From positions 186,001-250,000 of the forward strand of contig NZ_JAMXLR010000055.1 of NCBI RefSeq assembly GCF_024054565.1: DNA of 64,000 nt, in the 5' to 3' direction. This stretch comes from Aeoliella straminimaris. GTDB lineage: Bacteria > Planctomycetota > Planctomycetia > Pirellulales > Lacipirellulaceae. The notes beneath the pieces were generated by a model that saw only the letters and a program-made list of their open reading frames with translations, was not told the origin of the DNA and made no database searches. A program made the translations under genes and the position numbers. This document shows, in pieces, positions 51,572 through 61,300 of the stretch. Numbering within the stretch: position 1 is the stretch's first letter; every line of letters begins with the position of its first letter.

Positions 51572-52620
51572 GTCATCACCAGCAGTTTTGGCATCGCTTC
51601 CCACTGCTGGCCCGACTTGCGATGCTCGTCTGTGTGCTGACCTCGGCCTGCAGAGCCGTGAATGCCGACGAGGACCTGCAGCTCCAGGGAGCGGTTCGCG
51701 CACACGACCCATCGAGTGTCGTGGAGCATGCCGGCCGCCACTATCTATTTTTCACCGGACCGGGCATTTCTGCCAAGAGTTCCGCTGATCTCACGGAGTG
51801 GCAAGCAGAGTCCGCGGTGTTTGATCAGGGCGCAACGCCCGAGTGGATTTCCGATTACGTGCCCGGCTTCCGGGGTCACTACTGGGCGCCCGATCTCATC
51901 GAACTCGATGGCAAATACCTGCTGTACTACTCGGTTTCGCGGTTTGGCAGGCAAACCTCGGCCATCGGTCTAGCGGTGAACGAAACGCTCGACCCAAAGG
52001 CCCCCAATTACGCTTGGCGCGACGCCGGCATGGTGGTGAAGAGCTCGGCCGACGATCCCTATAACGCCATCGATCCAACCGTCTTGCTGGATGACGACGG
52101 GCGTCTGTGGATGGCGTTTGGCTCCTACTGGGACGGGATTTTCCTGGTCGAACTCGACGCGGAAACAGGCGGTCGCCTGGAGGGGGGTTCCCAGCCAGTG
52201 CAATTGGCCCACGCCAAGTCGATTGAAGCGGCAACGCTCATCCGCCACGGCCAGTACTACTATCTATTCATCAACCATGGCACGTGCTGCCGTGGCGTAC
52301 AGAGCACCTACAAGATTCTTGTCGGTCGCAGCAAAGACATCGCCGGTCCCTACGTCGACCACCAGGGACGCCGACTGCTAGATGGTGGTGGCACGCTGGT
52401 GCTGGACAGCAATGCGCGACGCATCGGCCCAGGCCACGTTGCACCGGTAGGCGACGGCCAGGAGCAGTTCGCCTTCCACTTTTACGATGGCGAGGACCGA
52501 GGGCGATCGAAGATCGGAATCGCGTCGTGGCAGTGGTCGGACAACGGTTGGCCTTCGGCCACGAACGTTCGACTTGCTGACCCCACGGCCGATCCACCGA
52601 GGCGGCGATGGCCGCGATGA
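51568..52620 (+). CDS. GH43 family glycosidase (endo-arabinanase type), secreted
   Basis: The 350-residue protein is a single GH43 propeller after a signal peptide (LLARLAMLVCVLTSACRAVNA; the Cys could also make a lipobox, TSAC). Catalytic acids stand in RAHDPSS, YNAIDPTVLLDDD and KSIEAATL, and WAPDLIELDGKYLLYYSVS and INHGTCCRGVQSTYKILVGR are typical of arabinanases. It matches the GH43 part of the large PEP-CTERM protein at 42271 but lacks all added modules. AAAGGGACAAG precedes the ATG, which overlaps the GH51 stop. It should cut the arabinan backbone for the GH51 enzymes. Confidence 0.92.
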   Translation: MSHHQQFWHRFPLLARLAMLVCVLTSACRAVNADEDLQLQGAVRAHDPSSVVEHAGRHYLFFTGPGISAKSSADLTEWQAESAVFDQGATPEWISDYVPGFRGHYWAPDLIELDGKYLLYYSVSRFGRQTSAIGLAVNETLDPKAPNYAWRDAGMVVKSSADDPYNAIDPTVLLDDDGRLWMAFGSYWDGIFLVELDAETGGRLEGGSQPVQLAHAKSIEAATLIRHGQYYYLFINHGTCCRGVQSTYKILVGRSKDIAGPYVDHQGRRLLDGGGTLVLDSNARRIGPGHVAPVGDGQEQFAFHFYDGEDRGRSKIGIASWQWSDNGWPSATNVRLADPTADPPRRRWPR

Positions 52621-52638
52621 GCGGCAAGGGGATTGTCC

Positions 52639-52673
52639 AAAAAAAGAACAGGCCCGCCGGAGCGGGCCTGTTC
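52639..52673 (-). terminator. Rho-independent terminator of the short PEP-CTERM gene
   Basis: A 12-bp perfect stem, GAACAGGCCCGC (52646-52657) with GCGGGCCTGTTC (52662-52673), has a CGGA loop. On the minus strand seven T residues follow (complement of 52639-52645). It ends the transcript of the minus-strand PEP-CTERM gene and may also stop the plus-strand GH43 transcript. Confidence 0.9.
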
Positions 52674-52701
52674 GTGGAAACCTGAACAGTTCGGCAGTGG
52701 A

Positions 52702-54111
52702 TTACTTCCGGCGCCAGGCCAGCAAAGCCAATCCACCCAGACCAACCAGGACCAACGAGGTTGGTTCGGGAACGTTCTGCGTCGTGCGGAGCCAGACATC
52801 GCCTTTGGCGCCGAGGTAGTCGATGTAATAGGGATTGCTATTGCCATCCATTGCAACCAGCGTGCCTTGGCTCAGCCCCGTGAAGACACCCTGTCGGGTG
52901 CTGCCGTCGATCAACAGCATATCCATGTGGGCGCCGGTGTAAGCCGACAGATCGACGGTCAGGAAGTCCCCGTCCGGCGAGCCGAGGTTCACATCGTTCC
53001 CCACGCTAACGGCCGCGACACCAGAGGCGTCGGCGGTGAAGCCGAGGGTACCAATACCGCTGCTGTCATTGTTGTCGTTAAAGAGGCCAAGCTTGAGGTC
53101 GCCGGACACGTTCACGATGGGAGCGGTGCCGATTACGTTGAGCGTGCCATTGCCATTTTCGGCGATCAGCATGTTGGTGGTGGTGTCTCCATCACCAGTG
53201 TTGATCGTGCCGCCCGTGAGGTTCAGCGTGCCGTTTGACCCACCAAACGCGCCGATGACGAGAAAGCTAGCGGCATTCTCTATCGCAGCGTTGATCGTGC
53301 CGCCGCTCATGTCGAGTGTCGCCACACTGGCGCCGTCTCGACCCACCACGAACCAGGCATCCGAGTTGATCTCGCCACCAGTCAATTGGGCGGTTGCGGT
53401 ACCCCAGCCACCGACAAAGAATTCGTTGCCGGTGTTAATGGTGCCACCACTCATGTTGAAGAAGCTGTTGCCGCCATGGCCAGAGTATTGGTCGCCGCCA
53501 ACCTCGAAGTTGCCCAAGACGTTCACGGTGCCATTGTCCATATTGAACGTGGACGTGGGGCCACCACCTGTGGAGCCAACCTCGACTTCACCGGCGGCAA
53601 CGGTTCCCGAGGTGTTGATATTCATCGTGGACGTGGTGCCGCCGTCCCAACCAAGGTTGAGCTTGCCGTTCTGCGTCGAGCCACCAACGTTCAGGCTACC
53701 AGAGCCTTGGGCGAAGCCGGTAAAAGCACCACCGGTGCCGGTAGTATCGGCCAGATTGTAGATAGCCGAGGCCGGGCCGGAGCCGTCGTTAAAGCCCATT
53801 CGCACCCAGTTGCCTTCGCCGGTAGACATCAGGCCCGATAGTTGGTCGAGGCGACCTGCAGTGTTGGCACCTCCACCGATGTCGAGATCCCAGCCAAGGG
53901 TGATGTCCGACATCATCACGGGAATGTTTGTCGTGACATCGTTGATGGCCAACCATCCGTTGTCCGCTGCCGGCAGACCGTTGTCGTAGTTGCCAGCGTC
54001 CGTCATGTCGGAACTGTTGGCGCCCGTCCAGGTGGTGTCCGCCTGCGCCGGTGATAGGCAGACGGCTGTCGCGACGAAAGTCGCCAGAATCAAAAGGGGT
54101 CTAAAACTCAT
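52702..54111 (-). CDS. PEP-CTERM beta-repeat surface protein (short paralogue)
   Basis: The 469-residue protein has a signal peptide (LLILATFVATAVCLSPAQA). About 400 residues of Gly/Thr/Asn-rich beta repeats follow (NGTVNVLGNFEVGG, GGTINTGNEFFVGGWG, WFVVGRDGASVATLDMSGGT). It ends in a clean PEP-CTERM tail, VPEPTSLVLVGLGGLALLAW then RRK. It lacks dockerin-like repeats. It lines up from end to end with the first 470 residues of the protein encoded at 56323. The ATG at 54111 has GAGGAGTTGTCTC before it. Its role is likely structural or adhesive at the surface; no enzyme motif is visible. Confidence 0.88.
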   Translation of the reverse strand: MSFRPLLILATFVATAVCLSPAQADTTWTGANSSDMTDAGNYDNGLPAADNGWLAINDVTTNIPVMMSDITLGWDLDIGGGANTAGRLDQLSGLMSTGEGNWVRMGFNDGSGPASAIYNLADTTGTGGAFTGFAQGSGSLNVGGSTQNGKLNLGWDGGTTSTMNINTSGTVAAGEVEVGSTGGGPTSTFNMDNGTVNVLGNFEVGGDQYSGHGGNSFFNMSGGTINTGNEFFVGGWGTATAQLTGGEINSDAWFVVGRDGASVATLDMSGGTINAAIENAASFLVIGAFGGSNGTLNLTGGTINTGDGDTTTNMLIAENGNGTLNVIGTAPIVNVSGDLKLGLFNDNNDSSGIGTLGFTADASGVAAVSVGNDVNLGSPDGDFLTVDLSAYTGAHMDMLLIDGSTRQGVFTGLSQGTLVAMDGNSNPYYIDYLGAKGDVWLRTTQNVPEPTSLVLVGLGGLALLAWRRK

Positions 54112-54244
54112 GAGACAACTCCTCGAAGAAGAATCAAAGGTGCAAACAGCTTCGCTGCGCAATGACAAGATCAACACGCCTGGAGCGGAAACACGCGGTT
54201 GGGTGTGAATCCATGCGCACGCTTAGAGATAAGTTTCCGCCTAC

Positions 54245-54257
54245 TACACTCAGTGTA
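54245..54257. promoter_or_regulatory. 13-base palindrome upstream of the short PEP-CTERM gene
   Basis: TACACT-C-AGTGTA is a perfect palindrome around one central base, about 135 bases upstream of the start at 54111 and beyond the end of the regulator gene. It is a candidate operator. A partial copy (TACACTC) lies near 46460 in the GH43/GH51 promoter region. Confidence 0.35.
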
Positions 54258-54367
54258 AGCAGAACAATCAATATTGGCAGCAGCCACGTATTGAAATTAA
54301 ATTGCCAATTTTGGAACACTGATCCCAGGCGGGGCGACCCGTTTGGCCCCCATTGGCTTCGTCCAAC

Positions 54368-55531
54368 TCAGGTCAACCTGCGGCGATAGGCACCAGGCGA
54401 CTCGCCCATCTCTCGCCGGAAAAAGCGTACCAAGTGGGCGTCGTCGCGATAGCCCAGCTTCCAGGCAATGCGGCTAATGGTCTGGTTAGTGTCGGTGAGC
54501 AAACCAGCCACATACTGCGCCCGCTGGCGATTTATCTCTTTGACCAGCGAGTGCCCGATAGCAGCCTTAAAGCGATTGTGCAGCGTCCGCTGCGACAAAG
54601 TGGTGGCCTTCACCACATCGCCCACTTGGATGATCCGCGAGGCGTTATCGCGGATGAACTGCAGGGCCTTGAGGACATCGGGGTCTTCGATTGCCAGGCG
54701 ATCTGTCGATCTTCGCACCACAACGGGCAGCGCGGCCGCCTCGATGCATGACGTTTCTGGCGTTTGTCCATCCATCAGCAGATCGAGCAACTCGGCCGCA
54801 TCGTATCCGGCCCTTTCTGTCGAGAAAGGAATACTGCTGAGCGGCGGACCGCTCAATTCGCAGATCAATTCGTCGTTATCCACCCCCAGCAGGGCGACTT
54901 CGTCTGGGATGCTGATGTCGTTCAATTGGCAGAGTTCCGCTACGGCCCGCGCCAGGTCGTCGTTACCAACGAAAACGCCCGTTGGCTTGGGGAGTTCGCC
55001 GAGCCACCGCGTGAGCGATTGGTGGAGTCGCGGTTGCTCAGAGTCGCTAGGCGCCAGTGGAACCAAATGGACATCGACTTGGTGATTCCGCTGCGCAAGG
55101 CATTGGCGGAAGGCATCCAGGCGGAGTTGGGACCAACGCACGTTGGCAAAGCCCACAAAGCCGAAATGCCCCAGTCCTTGCCCCATCAGGTGCTCACCGG
55201 CCATCGTGCCGACGCCAGAATTGTCGCAAGAAATGTAGAAACCATCGGGTTCCAGCGATCCGATGGGCACCACGATGGTGGGCACACCGGAGCGAACCAG
55301 GTGCCTGGTCATTTCCGACTCATGCATGATCACTCCATCGGGGCGGTGCTTTAGTAACGTTGGCACAGAAACTTCAGCAAGCCCCGAGAAGCGTTGATAG
55401 TAGGTGACCGCGGGCCTTAGGACCTTCCAGGGTCGGTGCCGGTTCGCGTAGTTGGCGATTCCGCGGAGCACGCCGGCGTCCCAACCACGTGCTCCATCCA
55501 AGAGCAACGCCACCCGGTGTGATGACCGCAT
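54368..55531 (-). CDS. AraC-family transcriptional regulator with XylR-type sugar-binding domain
   Basis: The 387-residue protein has a periplasmic-binding-protein-like sensor domain of LacI/XylR type (about 5-275: HRVALLLDGARGWDAGVLRG, GHFGFVGFANVRWSQLRLDA, TGVFVGNDDLARAVAEL, IPDEVALLGVDND). A C-terminal AraC DNA-binding domain follows (about 280-387: TTLSQRTLHNRFKAAIGHS, ISRIAWKLGYRDDAHLVRFF). This is the layout of E. coli XylR, so it should respond to a sugar such as xylose or arabinose. It sits between the glycosidases and the PEP-CTERM genes it may control. Confidence 0.93.
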   Translation of the reverse strand: MRSSHRVALLLDGARGWDAGVLRGIANYANRHRPWKVLRPAVTYYQRFSGLAEVSVPTLLKHRPDGVIMHESEMTRHLVRSGVPTIVVPIGSLEPDGFYISCDNSGVGTMAGEHLMGQGLGHFGFVGFANVRWSQLRLDAFRQCLAQRNHQVDVHLVPLAPSDSEQPRLHQSLTRWLGELPKPTGVFVGNDDLARAVAELCQLNDISIPDEVALLGVDNDELICELSGPPLSSIPFSTERAGYDAAELLDLLMDGQTPETSCIEAAALPVVVRRSTDRLAIEDPDVLKALQFIRDNASRIIQVGDVVKATTLSQRTLHNRFKAAIGHSLVKEINRQRAQYVAGLLTDTNQTISRIAWKLGYRDDAHLVRFFRREMGESPGAYRRRLT

Positions 55532-56322
55532 GATTCAACCTCGCGTGCCCACCCCGAACGGAGGGCAAGACTTCCAGAAAGGACAACACGAGCGCACCGA
55601 TTGGCCCAAGCCTGACCATCTCATACGCCCAGATAAGAATATTTAAGCAAGCGTTTATTCTATACGCTCTTAATTCTGCACTGGAAGGCGCGTCCGCTTT
55701 TGCAATACATGTCTCATGCGTGCCGCAAGCGACGATTTCATCGACTCCCGTTTCGCCTGCAAAACTAAGGGCTCCTGGTCATTCCTCGCTGTCGCCCCTT
55801 GCAGCATTGCAAAATATGTCACATCTGCTGCCGACTGCAGCCTTGGTAACTGCAACCCCATGAACTGAAATCACAAGCCGACTCGCGGACACCAACTTGT
55901 GGTGACGACAACCGCAATGCCCACTATCGATACGTTGCCCAACCCACGGCCCTGGTCGAGGTGCGGCGAGGTCGAACAACACCTGATATCTCCATAGGTG
56001 ACGCGACTTTCCAAAAATGGCAGTCTTTATTCGCGAATCGGCGGGAGTCAAATCTTACCCCAATGACTAAAATGTGGGGAAAGAGGTCGTGCGGCGGAAC
56101 TTATCATGCGCGACCGATTCACAACTGACTCGATACAGACGGTTCCTTTTCGATTTCTACTTGCTTGACCACCAATATCCATTGCCGAGACGGCAAGGCG
56201 GTGATGGTCACGCCAGAAGCACATTGCTGTGCACGACCTATTTAGACGCACCTATTCCTTCCCCAGGTCTAGATCGTCAAGGAACTCCCAACGCAACTTT
56301 TGACTTGTTGGAGAGACACTCG
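55532..56322. other. Long intergenic region, 791 bases, upstream of the regulator and the long PEP-CTERM gene
   Basis: The region is more AT-rich than its surroundings and has no credible ORF; the long PEP-CTERM frame is open back to 56074, but those residues are not protein-like. It holds the minus-strand CGTCACC copies (55901-55907 and 55997-56003) and a 6-bp hairpin TTGCCG-AGA-CGGCAA (56182-56196). Its length suggests complex control or an unseen RNA. Confidence 0.45.
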
Positions 56323-59300
56323 ATGACTTCCCGGCTAGCTTACGTGTTTGGTTCGACGCTACTTCTCATTTCACTCTTGGTTACTTCTGCTGCCCAGGCG
56401 GACACCACCTGGACGGGCGCCAACAGTTCCGACATGACGGACGCGGGCAACTACGACAACGGCCTCCCGGCACCAGATAATGGATTCCTAGCCATCAACG
56501 ACGTTTCGACAAACATCCCCGTGATGATGTCGGACATCACGCTCGGTTTTGATCTCGATATCGGCGCTGGCGCGAACACTGCTGGTCGCCTCGACCAACT
56601 ATCGGGCCTGATGTCCACGGGTGAAGGCAACTGGGTGCGAATGGGCTTTAACGACGGCTCCGGCCCGGCCTCGGCTATCTACAACATCGCGGACACCACC
56701 AGCACCGGTGGTACCTTCACGGGTTACGCCATGGGTAGTGGCAGCCTGAACGTGGGTGGCTCCACACAAGATGGAAAGATCAACCTGGGGTGGGACGGTG
56801 GCACCACGTCCACGATGAACATCAACACCTCGGGAACCATCGCCGCTGGCGAGATCGAGGTTGGCTCCACAGGTGGTGGCCCCACGTCCACGTTCAATAT
56901 GGACAATGGCACCGTGAACGTCTCGGGCAACTTCGAGGTTGGCGGCGATCAATGGTCTGGCCAAGGTGGCGATAGCTTCTTCAACATGAGCGGTGGCACC
57001 ATCAACACCGGCAACGAATTCTTCGTTGGCGGTTGGGGTAACGTTGCCGCCCAGTTCACCGGTGGCGAGATTAATTCGAATGCCTGGTTCGTCGTGGGAC
57101 GCGACGGCGCCAGCGTGGCCACACTCGACATGACCGGTGGCACCCTCAATGCTGCAACCGAGAATGTCGATAGCTTCCTCGTGATTGGGGCCTTCGGTGG
57201 ATCGCAAGGTACGCTCAACCTCACGGGCGGCACCATCAACACCGGCGATGCCGACACCGACTCGTCGTTTTATATTGCCGAAGGGGGCAATGGTACGTTC
57301 AACCAGTCGAGTGGCGTGGTGGACGTGAGCGAGAACCTGCTCATCGGCGTGAACGACGGAGCCGTTGGTACTTTCAACCTCACTGGCAGCACCTCGTCGG
57401 TGAGTGTTGCGGGCAATCTGGGCTTAGGGCTCAACGCCGCACTGGCCGATACCACCGCAACAGGCACGCTGAACTTCATCGCCGACGCCGCCGGCATCAC
57501 GCCCATTACCGTGGGCGGCGATGTGAACCTCAATTCACCGGACGGCGACTTCCTGGGGGTCGATCTGTCGGCCTACACCGGTGCCCACACCAATATTATG
57601 CTGATCGATGGAGCCACTAGCGCCGGCGAGTTCACCGGCCTGTTCCAGGGCGACCTGGCAGCGACGGACGCCAACTCGAACCCTTACTACATCGACTACA
57701 CGACCGCGGGCGACATTCGGCTGACGACCACCGCCATCCTGCTCAACCAGTGGGATGTCAATGGCGGCGGCAGTTTCAACACGGCCAGCAACTGGTCGGA
57801 CAACGTCGTGCCGACCGATAACGCCATCTTCGGTGGCGTACTCACGGCCGACAATGCTCCGGCTGTGGTGACCCTGGACAGCGCTGTGTCCATCGATCGT
57901 GTGACCTTTAACAACGGCAACGACTACATCCTGGCCGGCCCCGAAGCACTTACGCTGACCGGTGGTGCCGAGGTCCGAGTAGTTGCGGGCCGCCACTGGC
58001 TTCGCGCCGAAGTGGCAGGCACCAATGGCCTGAATGCGACCGGTGTCGGCGAACTGGTGCTGGACGCAGCCAATTCCTTCAGCGGCGGCCTCAGTGTTAA
58101 CGATGCCAACCTGGCCATCACGCACAGTGGTGCGATTCCTTCGGGCAACAGCATCGCTGCCACAAGCAACGCCCAACTGCGGTTCTGGGGCAGCGACAAC
58201 GCTTTCTTTGGGAATGGCGATAACAACCCCACTGGCACCGCCACGGGCCTCGATCCGAACACCACCATGACCATTGATGGTAACGTATCGATCGACGCCA
58301 CCAGCCTCGTCGACGTAAACGACGGTGCCAACGTCGCCTTCACGGGCGTGATCAGCGGCGACGGTCAGCTTGTCGTTAACTCAGGCTCCACCGTGGTTAT
58401 CTCGGGCTCGAACACCTTCAACGGCCTGACGACCGTCAACGGTGGTACGCTGACCATCAACAACGCCGCGGCTCTTGGCACCGGTGGTACGGCCGCAACA
58501 AGGACGATCACTTCCGGCAACGCGAACACTGGCACCCTGGCGCTTGCTGGAGACATCACCGTCGCCACCGAGGTGCTGGAAGTCAGTGCCCGAGAGGGCG
58601 CCGCCCTTGACGCGGTGAGCGTCACCAGTGCCGGCAACAACACCTGGAACGGCAACGTCCTGGGCGTCACCGGTGGCACGCAGTACAACTTCGAATCGAC
58701 TTCCGGCACACTCTCGCTGGGTGGCGTCATCTCCGCACCCGACACGGGCGTTCGCAACTTCGTCTTCTCTGGCGACGGCAATTTCAACCTCACCGGTCGG
58801 CTGACCGATGGTGTGGCCGACGCCGATGGCAACCCCACAGGCGGCGCCGGTGCAGAGGCCAACGTCCACGTCTTCAAGCGTGGCAGCGGTACTCTGACCG
58901 TTGGCACCAACGTGGACGACGACTACTGGTTCGGCAACACCACCGTGGAAGAAGGCACCCTGGTGCTCACGGCCAATGCAACCAGCGACAACGAGTTGTT
59001 CAGCGCCGTTACCACGGTGCAGACTGGAGCAACCCTCAACGTGAGCTCCTTTGCCGAATACGACCTGGGCGAGGGCGATGCCCTGGCAGGTGGTGGTACG
59101 GTGCAAGTTCAGACCCTGAACATCTATGACGACAACAGCATCACTCCTGGCGACAGCATTGGCACCTTGAAGGTGACCGGGGCTATCGTCATGCAGGACT
59201 TTGGTGCTCTGGAGAAGGGATCGTTCAACTACGAACTCGGCAACGACAAGGATGTGATCGGCGGGGCTGAAAACGACCTGATTACCGTCAGCGGTTCGCT

Positions 59301-61248
59301 CTCTGGCACTACCTCCGCCACGTTCAACATCCGGCCTGTCGAAGGCTCGCTGGAGACGGGACAGTATCGCCTGATCACTCACTCGGGTGGCACCCCCAGC
59401 TTCACTGGCTCGGTACAAGCCATCGACGGGGAAGGCAACGTACTCAACACCCGGCAAACGCTGAGCGTGACCACCACGTCGAACCAGGTCAACCTGAACG
59501 TGGGCGGCTCGGCTCGCAATTTGTTCTGGAAAGGCAACCCCGACAACAACTGGAGTGTCGCAGGCACGGCCAACTTCGGCCAGAACTCAGTCGGCGGCAC
59601 CAGCAGCGACTTCCTCGACCTCGATAAGGTCACGTTCGGCAGTGGTGCGACCACCAATGACGTGAATATCACCGAGCAGGTCGCCCCAGGCACCATGACC
59701 GTCAATGGTGGCCAGAGCTACCAATTCAGCGGCAACGACATCAACTCCACCACCGTCACCGTCAACGACGGCGCCACTGCCAGCTTCGCCAACCGTGTTG
59801 GCGGCAGCGTGGTCGCCGCAAACACCGGCACCGTGGCCGGTACGGGAACGTTCAAGGACAGTGTTACCGCTCAGTCGGGCGGCACGCTGCGTATCGGTGG
59901 CGATTCGCTCCGCACCGGTAACAGCGCCGGCCTGTTGGACGACTTCAACGGCTACTCCACCGGTGTCACCACGACCGCCACCGGAGGTGTTTGGCATGCT
60001 GAAGGGACAACTCCCGATAACGCGAACATTATCGCTTCGGATCAGTCGCAGTCGCTACAGGTCATTGGTGGCTCTGCATGGAGCGGTGCGGAACGCGATG
60101 TCCGTAATACGGACGCCGCCGTGGAAGTGGGGCAAACCAAGACCTACTTCTGGCAGGTACAACCGTACTCTACCGTCGGCGACGATGGTGGCGGGTTCGG
60201 CTTCTACGACTTCATGATGGGCCTCACCGATGACGTATCGTCCGTCGATGGCACTGCCGCGAACGCGGACTACAACGTCCGCGTGATTGTCGACAACGCT
60301 CCCACCACACCGTTTATCGCTTCTAACGACGCCGTGTCGCCCTGGTGGACGGCAATTGCCGCCAACGAGTGGTTCAACGTGTGGGTAGAAGTGGACAACG
60401 ACGCGACCAATCCGACCTATGACGCCTACGTCGAGGTCAACGGCGAACGGGTCCTGTTTGCCGAGGATGGCGTGTGGGCACCGGATGGTGGTCCTGGAGC
60501 CGGAAGCGCGCTGAATGCAGTAGCCTTCATGGCTGGCGGCCGCGAAGGCAGCGAGTTCCTGGTCGATAACATCTGGTACAGCGACGGCGTCCAAACCACC
60601 GATCCCACCGTCGCGCCTTGGGCCAGCAGTTCGGTGCTGCGAGGTGAGTCGATGAAGGTGCTGGGCGACGTGTCGCTGGAAGCGGGATCGACCGTCTCGT
60701 TCGACATCGGCACCAGCGGCATCGGCGACTTCCTTGACATCGACGGCAACCTGGAAGTTGCCGACGGAGTCATCCTGGAACTGGTACTCGATGGCAGCAT
60801 TTCTGCTGCATCGCTCGCCGCGGGCGATTCGTGGGACCTGTTCGACTTCGCCTCGGCCACCGGCACGTTTGACGAGATGGACTTCATCTTGCCAGTGCTC
60901 GGAACCAACCTGTCGTGGGACACATCGAACCTGCTGGTCGACGGCTCCCTCAGCATTGCATCGCTGCTGCTGCAGGGCGACTTCAACGGCGACGGCATGG
61001 TCGACCTGGCCGATTACACCGTATGGCGTAACAACCTTGGCGGCGACGAAAACTCGCTGGCTGCAGGAACCGGCAACAACTCCGGCATCGTCGATGCTGG
61101 CGACTACGCCTTGTGGAAGTCGAACTTCGGCGCCACGTCCGGCGCGGTCGGCGGAATCGGATCGGGCAACGTCCCCGAACCGAGTTCAGTGGTGTTGCTG
61201 GCAGGCATCGTGGGCTGCGGAGCATTGGCTCTCCGCCGCCGGTTTTAA
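56323..61248 (+). CDS. Giant PEP-CTERM surface protein with beta-strand repeats and dockerin-like repeats
   Basis: The 1641-residue protein has a signal peptide (VFGSTLLLISLLVTSAAQA). A first region (to about 470) is near-identical in plan to the short paralogue at 52702. PATR-like beta repeats follow (ELVLDAANSFSGGLSVNDAN, GSTVVISGSNTFNGLTTVNG), then a concanavalin-like domain (about 1205-1425; LLDDFNGYSTGV, EWFNVWVEVDNDA). The C-terminal cassette has GDFNGDGMVDLADYTVWRNN, GIVDAGDYALWKSNFG and VPEPSSVVLLAGIVGCGALA then LRRRF. It is a probable surface adhesin or matrix protein. The ATG at 56323 follows GGAGAGACACTCG. A strong hairpin lies after the stop. Confidence 0.9.
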   Translation: MTSRLAYVFGSTLLLISLLVTSAAQADTTWTGANSSDMTDAGNYDNGLPAPDNGFLAINDVSTNIPVMMSDITLGFDLDIGAGANTAGRLDQLSGLMSTGEGNWVRMGFNDGSGPASAIYNIADTTSTGGTFTGYAMGSGSLNVGGSTQDGKINLGWDGGTTSTMNINTSGTIAAGEIEVGSTGGGPTSTFNMDNGTVNVSGNFEVGGDQWSGQGGDSFFNMSGGTINTGNEFFVGGWGNVAAQFTGGEINSNAWFVVGRDGASVATLDMTGGTLNAATENVDSFLVIGAFGGSQGTLNLTGGTINTGDADTDSSFYIAEGGNGTFNQSSGVVDVSENLLIGVNDGAVGTFNLTGSTSSVSVAGNLGLGLNAALADTTATGTLNFIADAAGITPITVGGDVNLNSPDGDFLGVDLSAYTGAHTNIMLIDGATSAGEFTGLFQGDLAATDANSNPYYIDYTTAGDIRLTTTAILLNQWDVNGGGSFNTASNWSDNVVPTDNAIFGGVLTADNAPAVVTLDSAVSIDRVTFNNGNDYILAGPEALTLTGGAEVRVVAGRHWLRAEVAGTNGLNATGVGELVLDAANSFSGGLSVNDANLAITHSGAIPSGNSIAATSNAQLRFWGSDNAFFGNGDNNPTGTATGLDPNTTMTIDGNVSIDATSLVDVNDGANVAFTGVISGDGQLVVNSGSTVVISGSNTFNGLTTVNGGTLTINNAAALGTGGTAATRTITSGNANTGTLALAGDITVATEVLEVSAREGAALDAVSVTSAGNNTWNGNVLGVTGGTQYNFESTSGTLSLGGVISAPDTGVRNFVFSGDGNFNLTGRLTDGVADADGNPTGGAGAEANVHVFKRGSGTLTVGTNVDDDYWFGNTTVEEGTLVLTANATSDNELFSAVTTVQTGATLNVSSFAEYDLGEGDALAGGGTVQVQTLNIYDDNSITPGDSIGTLKVTGAIVMQDFGALEKGSFNYELGNDKDVIGGAENDLITVSGSLSGTTSATFNIRPVEGSLETGQYRLITHSGGTPSFTGSVQAIDGEGNVLNTRQTLSVTTTSNQVNLNVGGSARNLFWKGNPDNNWSVAGTANFGQNSVGGTSSDFLDLDKVTFGSGATTNDVNITEQVAPGTMTVNGGQSYQFSGNDINSTTVTVNDGATASFANRVGGSVVAANTGTVAGTGTFKDSVTAQSGGTLRIGGDSLRTGNSAGLLDDFNGYSTGVTTTATGGVWHAEGTTPDNANIIASDQSQSLQVIGGSAWSGAERDVRNTDAAVEVGQTKTYFWQVQPYSTVGDDGGGFGFYDFMMGLTDDVSSVDGTAANADYNVRVIVDNAPTTPFIASNDAVSPWWTAIAANEWFNVWVEVDNDATNPTYDAYVEVNGERVLFAEDGVWAPDGGPGAGSALNAVAFMAGGREGSEFLVDNIWYSDGVQTTDPTVAPWASSSVLRGESMKVLGDVSLEAGSTVSFDIGTSGIGDFLDIDGNLEVADGVILELVLDGSISAASLAAGDSWDLFDFASATGTFDEMDFILPVLGTNLSWDTSNLLVDGSLSIASLLLQGDFNGDGMVDLADYTVWRNNLGGDENSLAAGTGNNSGIVDAGDYALWKSNFGATSGAVGGIGSGNVPEPSSVVLLAGIVGCGALALRRRF

Positions 61249-61300
61249 GAACGTTTAACACCAGGTCATTGACCTGAGACCTATAGATGTGCTGGGCAGC

